46,124 bases of DNA from Gammaproteobacteria bacterium. Lineage in GTDB: Bacteria > Pseudomonadota > Gammaproteobacteria > Xanthomonadales > SZUA-5. Under the pieces are notes generated by a model. That model was not told the DNA's origin. It made no database searches and saw only the letters and a list, made by a program, of their open reading frames with translations. Shown one piece after another: positions 26,236 through 35,897 of the stretch (position 1 is the stretch's first letter; the number at the start of each line of letters is the position of its first letter). Made by a program: the position numbers and the translations under genes. The stretch is taken from the NCBI GenBank assembly GCA_030430155.1, contig JAUIFV010000016.1, forward strand, positions 1 to 46,124. Direction: 5' to 3'.

Positions 26236-28926
26236 ATGGGCAATGCGATCCGCTGGGCGCTGCTTTGCCTGCTTTGCATCTGGCACAACGCTGCCTGGGG
26301 CTACTTCGGATTTCCGGACGTGCAGCCGACCAGCTACGCCTCGGCCGGCGGACAGTATCGCTGGTATGTCGATCCCAGCAATCCCCGTGGCGAAGGAAAG
26401 GCGACCTATACGCTGTACGCCAACGGTTTGCGGCAGCTTCAGTTGGATCAGCCCTTCACCCTGCTCCAGGCTGACGTGGCCGAGGACGGCAGTCTGTATG
26501 GCTACGCATACACCGGCGGCTTGTCGATGGTGGCAGACGGATCCCGGCTGCTGGTGGCCCGTATCGGACCGGATACAGCGGTCCGGATACTGGCCGATGT
26601 ACGCCGCACCGACAGCCGCTTTCTACACACGGCACCGAATCCTTACGTCGTTGATCAGATCTTCGACTCCGACAACGACCGCCTGCTGCTGCGTGTCGTC
26701 GACTACGACCTCAATCGCAACGAGGAAAGTTGGTGGCACTTCGGCTTGCGCAGCGGCCAGCGCCGCGCGAATCTGGAGCCACACAACAGCGTTGTCGATG
26801 ACGCCGTTATCCGGGTGCTGGCCGCGAGCGAGCTTCCCGGAACGGATTTGCTGCTGGTTCAATTCCTGACCTCGAATGATGCGGTCTGGGGAACACGGTT
26901 TGCCCTGCTCGATCTGTCCCTGGCGGTGCAGTGGTCGCTGGACTGGCCCGACGACTACAGTCGCGGCAGGAACCGATCGGAGAGCGCGGGGATAGTCCAG
27001 GATTTCGATCGCGCAGGCGCGATCGTCGCTGTCGGCAGTGACGGTCACTTCACCCTGTGGTCAGCGGCAGCCAATCAGAGGGTCTCGCTGCAGTGGGCCG
27101 ATGGCCAGGTCCACGAGCGATCACGAGTCGTCGGACCGCTCAGCGATACCGCGGCAGCTACGCAAGTACTGCCTCCGCTCAGGCAGTTGCGCGAGCTTGG
27201 CAGCATTGAGCTCACACCGGTCCACGAACTGGCGCTCAACTGGGGGCATCTGATTGACTTCGACGTCGATGAGCATGGCCGCTTCGGCATCCTGCATTGC
27301 GTGGATTGCCAGCGCGATCAAGCGTTGATGCGAGTCGATGTCAACGGTCAGGTCGACTCGACGCTCAGTCTCGGAGGCGGCTCGGAACAGCTGCGCGACA
27401 GCAGGGTCATTTGGATCGCGGACGATCGCTGGCTGTTGACCTACAGCCCCGACGGCAAGCGCGCGGTTACGGAATGGGTGGACCTCGCCAACGGCACCAG
27501 AACTGCAGTCGTTGGCTTCGACTCACCACCCATCGTTGCCCTGGCCCGGGCCCCGGACGGCGGCTTCGTGGCACTCACCCGGCTCCACGAGCAGTTCACC
27601 ATCAGCAATAGCCTGCGCGCCTATAGAGCCGACGGCCAGCTGCGCTGGGAAGTGGGCGAGAACTACGCTGGCCCGGCGAAGCTGTTCAGCCCCGAGGACA
27701 TCGCAGTCACCAACAACGGCGACGTGGTGGTGCTTGAGAACCTCAGCAAGCGCCTCAAGCGCTATGATCGTCGTGGCATGCATTTGCGCACCACCGAGCT
27801 GACGACCGCGTGGGGCTATGAGCCCAACTACCCGACGGCGCTGTCGACCGGTTCAAACGGGGCGCTCATCGTGCAAGATTTTGGTGGCCGGCATGCGGTG
27901 GTGCAGATGGATGCCGAAGATCGGGTTACCCAAAGCCTCAACCCGGAACACCCCAACGGGCAGCGCGTTCGTCTGGTTGGACGGCCCCAGGCGGGGGCGG
28001 ATGGGCGACTGTGGATCAACGACAGTAGCGCGCTACTCGGCTTGACCGGCAGCGGCAAAGTGGAGGCTATCGTTGGTCCGCGTGCAGAGCCGGAACGGCT
28101 GGGCCAGATCGCCCGGATCGCTGTCAGCAGGCAAGGTCGGATCCACGCCGTCGACGATAGGACCGGGGCGGTACACGTATTCGCCGCCAACGGCGCGGCG
28201 ATCACGCTGTGCAGACCTGAAGCCACCGACTATGACGCTGAACTCGTCTATCCCAAGATCGGGCTGGCGGACAGTGGCGAGATCTATGTCGAGCGTCGCA
28301 AGAACCCATCCGAAGTTGTGCACTACGACGCTCGCTGCCAGCGCCAGGGACTGCGGCGGCTCAAAGGCCTCAACCGCGAGTTCGACCATTGGCTGCCCCA
28401 GCCGGGCACGGATGGGCACTGGGTGATTGCGGGCAGCCACATCTTTCTGGCGAACGCACTGGATCGTGTGCAGCTGACGCTGCAGCGCTCGGCTGCCGAT
28501 CGTTGGCTGGACAACCTGCGATTGGCAGCGACCGCGCCCGATGGCTCGCTGATGGTGGCCACTGAGACCTCTGCGATGTTCGTCCATCGCCGCCATCTCA
28601 AACCCGCCTTTGCGCGCTTTGGCGCCGACGGCAAGCCGCTCGGGGTCTGGCCTACACCGGACGGATTGGATACGTACGCCAATTTGGCCTATGACGGTAC
28701 TCGCACGGCTTATCTGGTCACTCAGGACGGCAAGCACGAGGTCTGGGTTGGCGACTCGCAGGGGCGGCCCGAGTTTCGCGTGACGCTTGCCGAGCCCGCG
28801 CGCCAGGTCTTTTTGATCGACATCGAAGCTGAGACTGAGCTCTGGCTTTACGTCGGCGAGCGCCGAATACAGCGCTTCGCGCTGTGGTCACCAAGCCTGC
28901 AGCAGACCGCGCCGCAACCGCACTGA
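26236..28926 (+). CDS. Large secreted protein, probable beta-propeller, function unknown
   Basis: This protein of about 896 residues has a signal peptide (MGNAIRWALLCLLCIWHNAA, cleavage near AWG) and then 'SYASAGGQYRWYVDPSNPRG'. The body is rich in short blade-like units with Asp/Gly turns, such as 'DVAEDGSLYGYAYTGGL', 'DFDVDEHGRFGILHCVDC', 'DIAVTNNGDVVVLEN', 'GADGRLWIND' and 'AVSRQGRIHAVDD'. These suggest an NHL/SMP-30-like propeller, but no family is certain. I prefer ATG 26236 to ATG 26230 because the GGAG at 26226-26229 lies 6 bases from it. It stands alone between the YadGH-type pair and the GNAT gene. Codon choice seems less GC-biased than in the neighbours, by eye only. Confidence 0.75.
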   Translation: MGNAIRWALLCLLCIWHNAAWGYFGFPDVQPTSYASAGGQYRWYVDPSNPRGEGKATYTLYANGLRQLQLDQPFTLLQADVAEDGSLYGYAYTGGLSMVADGSRLLVARIGPDTAVRILADVRRTDSRFLHTAPNPYVVDQIFDSDNDRLLLRVVDYDLNRNEESWWHFGLRSGQRRANLEPHNSVVDDAVIRVLAASELPGTDLLLVQFLTSNDAVWGTRFALLDLSLAVQWSLDWPDDYSRGRNRSESAGIVQDFDRAGAIVAVGSDGHFTLWSAAANQRVSLQWADGQVHERSRVVGPLSDTAAATQVLPPLRQLRELGSIELTPVHELALNWGHLIDFDVDEHGRFGILHCVDCQRDQALMRVDVNGQVDSTLSLGGGSEQLRDSRVIWIADDRWLLTYSPDGKRAVTEWVDLANGTRTAVVGFDSPPIVALARAPDGGFVALTRLHEQFTISNSLRAYRADGQLRWEVGENYAGPAKLFSPEDIAVTNNGDVVVLENLSKRLKRYDRRGMHLRTTELTTAWGYEPNYPTALSTGSNGALIVQDFGGRHAVVQMDAEDRVTQSLNPEHPNGQRVRLVGRPQAGADGRLWINDSSALLGLTGSGKVEAIVGPRAEPERLGQIARIAVSRQGRIHAVDDRTGAVHVFAANGAAITLCRPEATDYDAELVYPKIGLADSGEIYVERRKNPSEVVHYDARCQRQGLRRLKGLNREFDHWLPQPGTDGHWVIAGSHIFLANALDRVQLTLQRSAADRWLDNLRLAATAPDGSLMVATETSAMFVHRRHLKPAFARFGADGKPLGVWPTPDGLDTYANLAYDGTRTAYLVTQDGKHEVWVGDSQGRPEFRVTLAEPARQVFLIDIEAETELWLYVGERRIQRFALWSPSLQQTAPQPH

Positions 28927-29029
28927 GCGACCACCTGCCGCAGGTTCGTCAGCCCATTGCCAGGAATTTGCCCGACAACGCGATTCTCAGAGCGTTAACC
29001 TGCGCTTGTGCAATGCAGGAGTCGATGCG

Positions 29030-29806
29030 ATGAACCCAAACTCCGAGCAAACTCAGGTCAACGCGCTGGGCCAGCCGATCGGTGCGCCGCAGCCGGATTG
29101 GAGTCCGCGACCGCGGCCGACGGGGGCCAGTTTGGAGGGGCGTTTGGTTCGACTGGAGCGGCTGGATGCGAGCCGACATGGCGATGACCTTTGGCGGGCC
29201 TACGGCGCCGATAGCGAAGGACGCATCTGGACCTATCTGACCATCGGTCCGTTCACGGATCGGGCCAGCTTCGATCAGTGGCTCAACGCCCACGCGGCCG
29301 ATCCGTCGCTGACTAGCTACGCGCTGATCGATCGCGCCAGCGGCCAGACCCTGGGTGTCGGCAGCTATCTGCGCATCGACCCAGCCATGGGCAGCGTGGA
29401 GATCGGTCACCTCTGTTTTGCGCCCGCCTTGGCGCGTTCGACCCTGTCCACCGAGGCGCACTATCTGTGGATGCGGCATGCCTTCGATGCGCTCGGCTAT
29501 CGCCGCTATGAGTGGAAGTGCGACAGTCTCAACGGCCCCTCCAAACGCGCCGCCGAACGCCTGGGCTTTCGCTTCGAAGGGGTGCATCGCCAGGCTCGGG
29601 TCTACAAGGGCCGCAATCGCGACACGGCCTGGTATTCCATCCTCGACAGCGAATGGCCGGCGCTACGCGAGGCGCTGGAGCGCTGGCTGGCAGCGGAGAA
29701 TTTTGATGCTGCAGGACGCCAGCGCCGCCGTTTGGATATTGCGGCAGTGGAGAGCGGCGAGGTCGGACGAGCCAAATCGCCATCGCTGGCCGCGGGCTGG
29801 GAATGA
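29030..29806 (+). CDS. GNAT family N-acetyltransferase (RimJ/RimL-like)
   Basis: This 258-residue protein reads 'RLVRLERLDASRHGDDLWRAYG' (start of the RimJ/L-type fold), 'YALIDRASGQTLGVGSYLRI', 'GSVEIGHLCFAP', and the acetyl-CoA-binding and C-terminal part 'DALGYRRYEWKCDSLNGPSKRAAERLGFRFEGVHRQ'. The acceptor substrate cannot be told. ATG 29030 is chosen because AGGAG lies about 8 bases upstream. A ~45-residue C-terminal tail after 'ALERWLAAENF' is unlike the family and may be variable. The TGA stop shares its last base with heptad element G. Confidence 0.88.
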   Translation: MNPNSEQTQVNALGQPIGAPQPDWSPRPRPTGASLEGRLVRLERLDASRHGDDLWRAYGADSEGRIWTYLTIGPFTDRASFDQWLNAHAADPSLTSYALIDRASGQTLGVGSYLRIDPAMGSVEIGHLCFAPALARSTLSTEAHYLWMRHAFDALGYRRYEWKCDSLNGPSKRAAERLGFRFEGVHRQARVYKGRNRDTAWYSILDSEWPALREALERWLAAENFDAAGRQRRRLDIAAVESGEVGRAKSPSLAAGWE

Positions 29807-29887
29807 GGGCCCAGGGCCCAGGAGATCAAGAGCGCGCGCTGACCGGCTTCACTGGGCACTGGGCCCGATGCCCTATGCCCTGGGCCC

Positions 29888-29888
<1 letters not shown>
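29806..29888. repeat. Paired heptad element G spanning exactly stop codon to stop codon
   Basis: The left arm (29806-29822) is two AGGGCCC units plus AGG. The right arm (29852-29888) is, on the bottom strand, AGGGCCC, AGGGCAT, AGGGCAT, CGGGCCC, AGTGCCC, AG. The spacer begins AGATCAAGAGCG, identical to element E. The first base is the A of the GNAT TGA and the last base is part of the RtcR stop, so the element fills the whole convergent gap. Confidence 0.88.
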
Positions 29889-31489
<1,601 letters not shown>

Positions 31490-31621
31490 TCTGATTCTCT
31501 ATCCGTGGTTATAAACACTATATCCAAGTATCGCTTCTGCATGTCGGATAGTCTTTGAAGCCTTTCTTTTGAATCAACCTAAATACCTGAATCAAAACGG
31601 TTTTATCTGCCTTCGACAAAG

Positions 31622-31638
31622 TTGGCACGAATGCTGAT
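31622..31638 (+). promoter_or_regulatory. Candidate sigma-54 promoter for rtcB
   Basis: The sequence TTGGCACGAATGCTGAT has a perfect -24 element (TTGGCACG), but the -12 element reads CTGAT instead of TTGCA/T, so the expected GC is GA. Position (about 118 bases before rtcB) and the divergent rtcR support it. An almost identical site lies at 45329-45345. Confidence 0.55.
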
Positions 31639-31680
31639 ATCACCCACAGCGAAGGGACGGCAGGCATCACCGATAGCCAA

Positions 31681-31709
31681 CTGGGCCCTGGGCTCCTTTC
31701 CTGGGCCCT
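31681..31709 (-). repeat. Single right-arm heptad array H upstream of rtcB
   Basis: The bottom strand reads AGGGCCC, then two degenerate units, then AGGGCCC and AG. No left arm is visible. It lies in the rtcB leader, between the candidate promoter and the start codon, so it would be transcribed as a leader structure. Confidence 0.75.
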
Positions 31710-31755
31710 CGCCATACACCGATCCACGATTGACAACGAAACCAAGGAAAGCGTC

Positions 31756-32982
31756 ATGACCAGCGCATACGAAACCATGCAAGACCACGGCGGCGTGCCG
31801 ATCCGGATGTGGACCAACGGCGTGCCGGTGGAGCCCGAAGCGCGTGAGCAGCTGCGACGTTTGTCGCGGGTGCCGGTGGTCGGCCCCTTTGTGGCGGTGA
31901 TGCCCGATGTGCATCTGGGCATCGGCGCCACGGTGGGTTCGGTGGTGCCAACCCGCCACGCGATCATCCCGGCGGCGGTCGGGGTGGATATCGGCTGCGG
32001 GATGATCGCCGCGCGCACCTCGCTGACCGCATCGGACCTGCCCGACAACCTGTCGGCGATCCGCACCGCGATCGAGCGCGCGGTGCCGCATGGCCGCAGC
32101 AAGACCCGCGGCGGCCTGCGCGACAAGGGCGCCTGGGGCAAGGTGCCGACGGTGGCCGAGAACGCTTGGCGTGAGCTGGATGCGGAGTTCAAGCAGCTGT
32201 GCGAGCTGCACCCGCGGTTGAAGAAGACCAACAACCTGAACCACATGGGCACGCTGGGTACCGGCAATCACTTCATCGAGCTGTGCCTGGACGAAGCGAG
32301 CGACGTGTGGGTGATGCTGCACTCGGGTTCACGCGGGGTGGGCAACGCGATAGGCACGCACTTCATCGAGCTGGCACAGCGCGATATGGCCAACCACATC
32401 GCCAACCTGCCGCACCGTGATCTGGCCTATTTCCAGGAGGGTTCACCGCACTTCGATCACTACGTGTTCGCGGTCGACTGGGCCCAGCGTTTCGCCCGCA
32501 ACAACCGTGCGGTGATGATGCGAAACACTCTGGAGGCGCTGCAGAAGGCCTTGCCGAAGCGCTTCAAGATCACCGAGGAAGCGGTCAACTGCCACCACAA
32601 CTACGTGCAGAAGGAGACCCACGGTGGTGAGGAGCTGTTTGTAACCCGCAAGGGTGCGGTGAGCGCGCAGAAGGGCCAGCTGGGGATCATTCCCGGCTCG
32701 ATGGGCGCGCGCAGCTTCATCGTCCGCGGTTTGGGCAATGACCAAGCGCTGTGCTCGTGCTCGCACGGTGCCGGCCGCGTGATGAGCCGGACCCGAGCCA
32801 AGAAGGAGATCACCCTGGAGCAGCACCGCAAGGCCACCGAAGGTGTGGAGTGCCGCAAGGACCAGGCGGTCATCGACGAATCACCGGCAGCCTACAAGCC
32901 GATTGATCAGGTGATGGCGGCGCAGAAGGACCTGGTCGAGGTGCTGCATACCTTGAAGCAGGTGGTTTGCGTTAAGGGCTAG
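31756..32982 (+). CDS. rtcB: RNA-splicing ligase RtcB
   Basis: This 408-residue GTP- and Mn-dependent RNA ligase joins 2',3'-cyclic phosphate (or 3'-phosphate) ends to 5'-OH ends. Motifs are 'MPDVHLGIGATVGSVVP', 'GVDIGCGM' (metal-binding Cys81), 'LGTGNHFIEL', 'HSGSRGVGN', 'HHNYV', 'IPGSMGARS' and 'CSCSHGAGR'. His337 in the last is the guanylylated histidine, with the same number as in the E. coli enzyme. The length equals that of E. coli RtcB. It is divergent from rtcR and followed by a heptad element before the next gene. Confidence 0.97.
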   Translation: MTSAYETMQDHGGVPIRMWTNGVPVEPEAREQLRRLSRVPVVGPFVAVMPDVHLGIGATVGSVVPTRHAIIPAAVGVDIGCGMIAARTSLTASDLPDNLSAIRTAIERAVPHGRSKTRGGLRDKGAWGKVPTVAENAWRELDAEFKQLCELHPRLKKTNNLNHMGTLGTGNHFIELCLDEASDVWVMLHSGSRGVGNAIGTHFIELAQRDMANHIANLPHRDLAYFQEGSPHFDHYVFAVDWAQRFARNNRAVMMRNTLEALQKALPKRFKITEEAVNCHHNYVQKETHGGEELFVTRKGAVSAQKGQLGIIPGSMGARSFIVRGLGNDQALCSCSHGAGRVMSRTRAKKEITLEQHRKATEGVECRKDQAVIDESPAAYKPIDQVMAAQKDLVEVLHTLKQVVCVKG

Positions 32983-32989
32983 AAGAGCG

Positions 32990-33149
32990 AGGGCCCAGGG
33001 CCCAGGGCATAGGGCCCAGGAAGAGCTACAGCCCGCGCCCTGCTACTTCACGGCTCGATTGATAGGAAACGAAGAACCGGCGTGCGAAGCACGCCGGCAA
33101 CTTAACGCTCCGGAGGCCGCTGGGCCCTGAGCCCTGGGCCCTGGGCCCT
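32990..33149. repeat. Paired heptad element I with internal hairpin, downstream of rtcB
   Basis: The left arm (32990-33020) has four heptads plus AGG (third unit AGGGCAT). The right arm (33120-33149) is the reverse complement of AGGGCCC, AGGGCCC, AGGGCTC, AGGGCCC, AG. The 99-nt spacer contains a perfect 9-bp hairpin at 33077-33097, CCGGCGTGC, GAA, GCACGCCGG, matching the hairpin core of element B. It separates rtcB from the downstream basic-protein gene. Confidence 0.9.
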
Positions 33150-33188
33150 CAAGCAAAGAGACTTCAATCACACCGATACACCGCCGCC

Positions 33189-33899
33189 ATGAGACCCGAT
33201 TTCCACAAAGTACTGATCGAACGCCCCCGTTCCGGCCTGCGCACCAAGCGGCAGCCGCTGCCGCGGCTGCGCGTAGCCGACTGGGACGGCGAGGAGTTTG
33301 TCGAACCGACGTTGCCGCGTGCGCAACGCACCAAGTACTTCGACGATCTGCTCGGGCCGCTGCGCAAGTGGCTGCGCAAGCAGGTCAATCGGCCCTGGGA
33401 CAAGGTCTACAGTGAGCTGTGCGCTGGTATCGACCGGCGGACCACGGTGGGCGAGCATTTGCTTGACCATGTTCGGATGGAGGTCACGATCCGCTGTGAG
33501 CGCGATGCCGACGGTCGCCTGGTGGACATCGATAACCGTTGGCACCGTGAGGTGGAGGAGCTCTACGTGGATCCGAACACCGGCATACTGCGCTGGAAAC
33601 CTCGGATCAGCCGCCGTCGCCGCAACCAGCAGCGTCGTCGAGAGCGCAGCGAGGAGCTGCGCGACGTTCGCAAGCTGAGCGAGGAGCGGCTGCTGCAGCG
33701 CATCGACGGGATCTGGTTCGAACTGCGGGTACAAAAGCTCTACCTCAGCCCCTACCTGAAGGAGTCCAAGCGCAAATCGGCCCTGGCCAACTTGAACAGG
33801 CCGACCGTGACCAATCCCCTTGGCGATTTCGAGGTGTTTGAGAAGCGCCAGCTCAACCGCAAGGAGCTTCGCGAGCATGGATTGAGCAACCGAGCTTAG
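33189..33899 (+). CDS. Uncharacterised basic protein between rtcB and rtcA
   Basis: This 236-residue soluble protein has no signal peptide or membrane segment. It begins MRPDFHKVLIERPRSG and contains 'VNRPWDKVYSELC' (about residues 66-78), 'EELYVDPNTGILRWKPR' (about 123-139), and a strongly basic stretch, 'RISRRRRNQQRRRERSEEL' (139-157), compatible with RNA binding. I recall proteins with similar 'VIVERPR' and 'RPWDKVYSE' blocks in other bacteria, but no function. Its place inside an rtcR-rtcB-rtcA locus suggests a role linked to RNA damage or to the RtcR response. ATG 33189 has no strong Shine-Dalgarno. Confidence 0.8.
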   Translation: MRPDFHKVLIERPRSGLRTKRQPLPRLRVADWDGEEFVEPTLPRAQRTKYFDDLLGPLRKWLRKQVNRPWDKVYSELCAGIDRRTTVGEHLLDHVRMEVTIRCERDADGRLVDIDNRWHREVEELYVDPNTGILRWKPRISRRRRNQQRRRERSEELRDVRKLSEERLLQRIDGIWFELRVQKLYLSPYLKESKRKSALANLNRPTVTNPLGDFEVFEKRQLNRKELREHGLSNRA

Positions 33900-34087
33900 C
33901 GATCGTTCATTCGTCGACGCTTTGGCAGATCAGGAGCGCCGCAGAACCCCGACCGACGTTGACCGCATCTTGCCAATCATCAGGCGCGGGGTACACGGCC
34001 TACGCTTTGTCTTGCCTTGATGCGGTTCGCTTCACTCACCACATCCTACTCGAGGCCCTGCTCTACTCAGCCCTCAAGAAGACTTTC

Positions 34088-35284
34088 ATGACCGACACCA
34101 TCCACATCGACGGCTCCAAAGGCGAAGGCGGCGGGCAGATCCTGCGTAGCGCGCTATCGCTGTCGGTACTCACCGGCCAACCGCTGCGCTTGACTAAGAT
34201 CCGCGCCGGCCGCGCCAAACCGGGGCTGATGCGTCAACACCTGACCTGCGTGCAGGCTGCGGCGCAGCTCAGTGCGGCCGATCTGCGCGGCGCCGAGCTG
34301 CGCAGCACCGAGCTGGAGTTCCGCCCCAACGCGCTGGTTGGCGGCGCGCATCATTTCGCCATCGGCACCGCCGGCAGCACCATGCTGGTGCTGCAGACCG
34401 TGCTGCCGATACTGCTCCGTGCCGAGGGCCCCAGCCGGGTCTGCATCGAGGGCGGTACCCACAACCAGATGGCGCCCAGCGCCGACTTCATCAACGCCCT
34501 GTTTCTGCCGCTGTTGCGGCGCATGGGTGCCCAGGTGGAGCTGGAAGTGGAACGGGTCGGCTTCTACCCCACTGGCGGCGGCCGCATTGTGCTTCAGGTC
34601 AGCCCGTCGACGCTGCAGCCGATCAGCCTGATCGAGCGCGGCGCGCTGCGCGCTATCGAGGCACAGGTGCTCAGCGCCGGTCTGCCGCAGCACATCGCGA
34701 TGCGCGAGCTGACCACCGTGGCCGACCACTACGGGTTGCGTCGCGAACCCTTAGCCCGCACCTTCCGTGAGCATTCCGATCTTCGCGCCGTGACCCGATC
34801 TGCTCCCGCCGATCGGCTCGACGTAGAAGGGACTACGCCTTTGCCGCTCTCTGGTCCGCGGACCGGATCACGACACGATCTCGACGCCCTCGCGACGAAT
34901 GCTCACGGAAGGTCCGGGCTCGTGCACATCGACCTGGGCCCGCGCGCCGGCACCGGCAATGTGCTGGCTGTCGCCGCCCATTTCGAGCATTGCAGCGAGT
35001 GGGTCACCCAATATGGCCAGCGCGGTGTACGTGCCGAGCAGGTAGCGCAGCGCGCCTGCGCCGAGCTGGACCAGTTTCTGGGTCATCAAGGGGCGGTCGG
35101 CGAGCACCTTGCCGATCAGCTGCTGCTGCCCATGGTGCTGGCCGGCGCTGGCGAGTTCAGCACTGGCGTGGTCAGCGAGCATCTGCGCAGCAATGCGGCA
35201 GTCGTGGAGGCCTTTGGGGTGGCCAAAATCAGCATTGAAGCCGATGAGCTCGGCCGGCGGGTCAGCGTTGTTGGCGCGCGCTGA
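34088..35284 (+). CDS. rtcA: RNA 3'-terminal phosphate cyclase RtcA with an in-frame insertion
   Basis: This 398-residue protein has cyclase motifs 'IDGSKGEGGGQILRSALSLS', 'IRAGRAKPGLMRQHL', 'GTAGSTMLVLQTVLP', 'GGTHNQMAPSADF', 'FYPTGGGRI' and 'VGEHLADQLLLPMVLAGAGEF'. The adenylylated nucleophile corresponds to His365 in 'VVSEHLRSNAAVVE'. RtcA converts RNA 3'-phosphate ends to cyclic phosphates. The protein is about 56 residues longer than usual. The excess lies at about residues 222-278 and is encoded by an inverted-repeat-bounded segment; without it the nucleophile would be residue 309, the E. coli number. ATG 34088 is chosen because the family starts with this sequence. Confidence 0.93.
   Translation: MTDTIHIDGSKGEGGGQILRSALSLSVLTGQPLRLTKIRAGRAKPGLMRQHLTCVQAAAQLSAADLRGAELRSTELEFRPNALVGGAHHFAIGTAGSTMLVLQTVLPILLRAEGPSRVCIEGGTHNQMAPSADFINALFLPLLRRMGAQVELEVERVGFYPTGGGRIVLQVSPSTLQPISLIERGALRAIEAQVLSAGLPQHIAMRELTTVADHYGLRREPLARTFREHSDLRAVTRSAPADRLDVEGTTPLPLSGPRTGSRHDLDALATNAHGRSGLVHIDLGPRAGTGNVLAVAAHFEHCSEWVTQYGQRGVRAEQVAQRACAELDQFLGHQGAVGEHLADQLLLPMVLAGAGEFSTGVVSEHLRSNAAVVEAFGVAKISIEADELGRRVSVVGAR
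34753..34920. repeat. 168-bp inverted-repeat element inserted in frame in rtcA
   Basis: The left end (34753-34776) and right end (34897-34920) are 24-nt inverted repeats with one mismatch; the perfect inner 17 nt read ACCTTCCGTGAGCATTC on the left. The interior contains a perfect 12-nt palindrome, GGTCCGCGGACC (34853-34864), and further partial pairing, so the whole could form a long imperfect stem. The length, 168, is exactly 56 codons, the frame is open throughout, and the segment coincides with the extra residues of this RtcA. I see no clear target-site duplication. Confidence 0.85.
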
Positions 35285-35439
35285 CCCGGATGTCCAGCGT
35301 TCCGGGCCATCGTGCCCAGCGGCGTTCGCGATGCTGTCCAGGTGTAAAAACTGACGATCGGCGGCAAGTTGCGACCTGCTCGGTCATCTTCCGAGCCGCT
35401 GCTCTGCTACCATTTGGCGAAGCCCTATCGTCTTTTGCC

Positions 35440-35709
35440 ATGCCAGATCTGCTGATTCGAGGAATAGACGGCGAACTCGCCGAGCGCATCAAGGAGCACG
35501 CGCGCACCAGCGGAACCACGCTCAATGCCTGCGTGCTGGACCTGCTGCGCACGGCGCTGGACGGCGGTAGCGCGAAGATGGTGGAGCGGGGGATGCTGGA
35601 GATCGACCAGCAGTCCGAGCTGCGGGTCCTTGGCGGCAGCTGGAGCGGCGACGAGGCCAAGGCCTTCCGCGATGCCCTGGCTTCGATGAAGGACATCAAG
35701 GGAAGCTGA
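35440..35709 (+). CDS. FitA/Arc-like ribbon-helix-helix protein (orphan antitoxin-type)
   Basis: This 89-residue protein's N-terminal 40 residues (MPDLLIRGIDGELAERIKEH, then ARTSGTTLNACVLDLLRTAL) fit the ribbon-helix-helix fold of FitA/Arc antitoxins. The C-terminal part (SELRVLGGSWSGDEAKAFRDALASM) resembles the toxin-neutralising tail of such antitoxins. The usual partner, a VapC/FitB PIN-domain nuclease directly downstream, is missing: 188 bases of noncoding sequence follow, then an unrelated membrane protein. It is thus an orphan antitoxin or a stand-alone DNA-binding regulator. Confidence 0.8.
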   Translation: MPDLLIRGIDGELAERIKEHARTSGTTLNACVLDLLRTALDGGSAKMVERGMLEIDQQSELRVLGGSWSGDEAKAFRDALASMKDIKGS

Positions 35710-35897
35710 GTTCAGCCGCGTTCGCCGGGGCGATCGCGCACCCCTGATTCAGCGCAGCTTCCGAGAAAACTTGAATCTGCGCGCGAGTGACGGCCAAATA
35801 GCGGTCTTGTCGCGGGCACGGCTGCAGCGTTGCCCGGCGACTGCGGGTGTGGCACGACACACCGGATCGGTCAGGGCTCAAGGAGGCGCACACAGCG

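Larger units (their letters stand above)
31490..31755. promoter_or_regulatory. rtcR-rtcB divergent control region
   Basis: The rtcR-proximal two thirds is clearly more AT-rich than the rest of the window. It contains an inverted repeat CTATCCG (31499-31505) / CGGATAG (31545-31551) that could be an RtcR binding site, then a candidate sigma-54 promoter at 31622-31638. A half heptad element lies at 31681-31709. The rtcB ribosome site is AAGGAA about 7 bases before ATG 31756. The binding-site role is inference from position. Confidence 0.6.

Noticed and set aside
33900-34087. Extension of rtcA to an earlier start in the same frame at 33959
   Set aside because: The added 43 residues have no homology to the RtcA N-terminus, which starts at the ATG at 34088.
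35440-35709. Complete toxin-antitoxin module
   Set aside because: Only the antitoxin-type gene is present; no toxin gene on either side.
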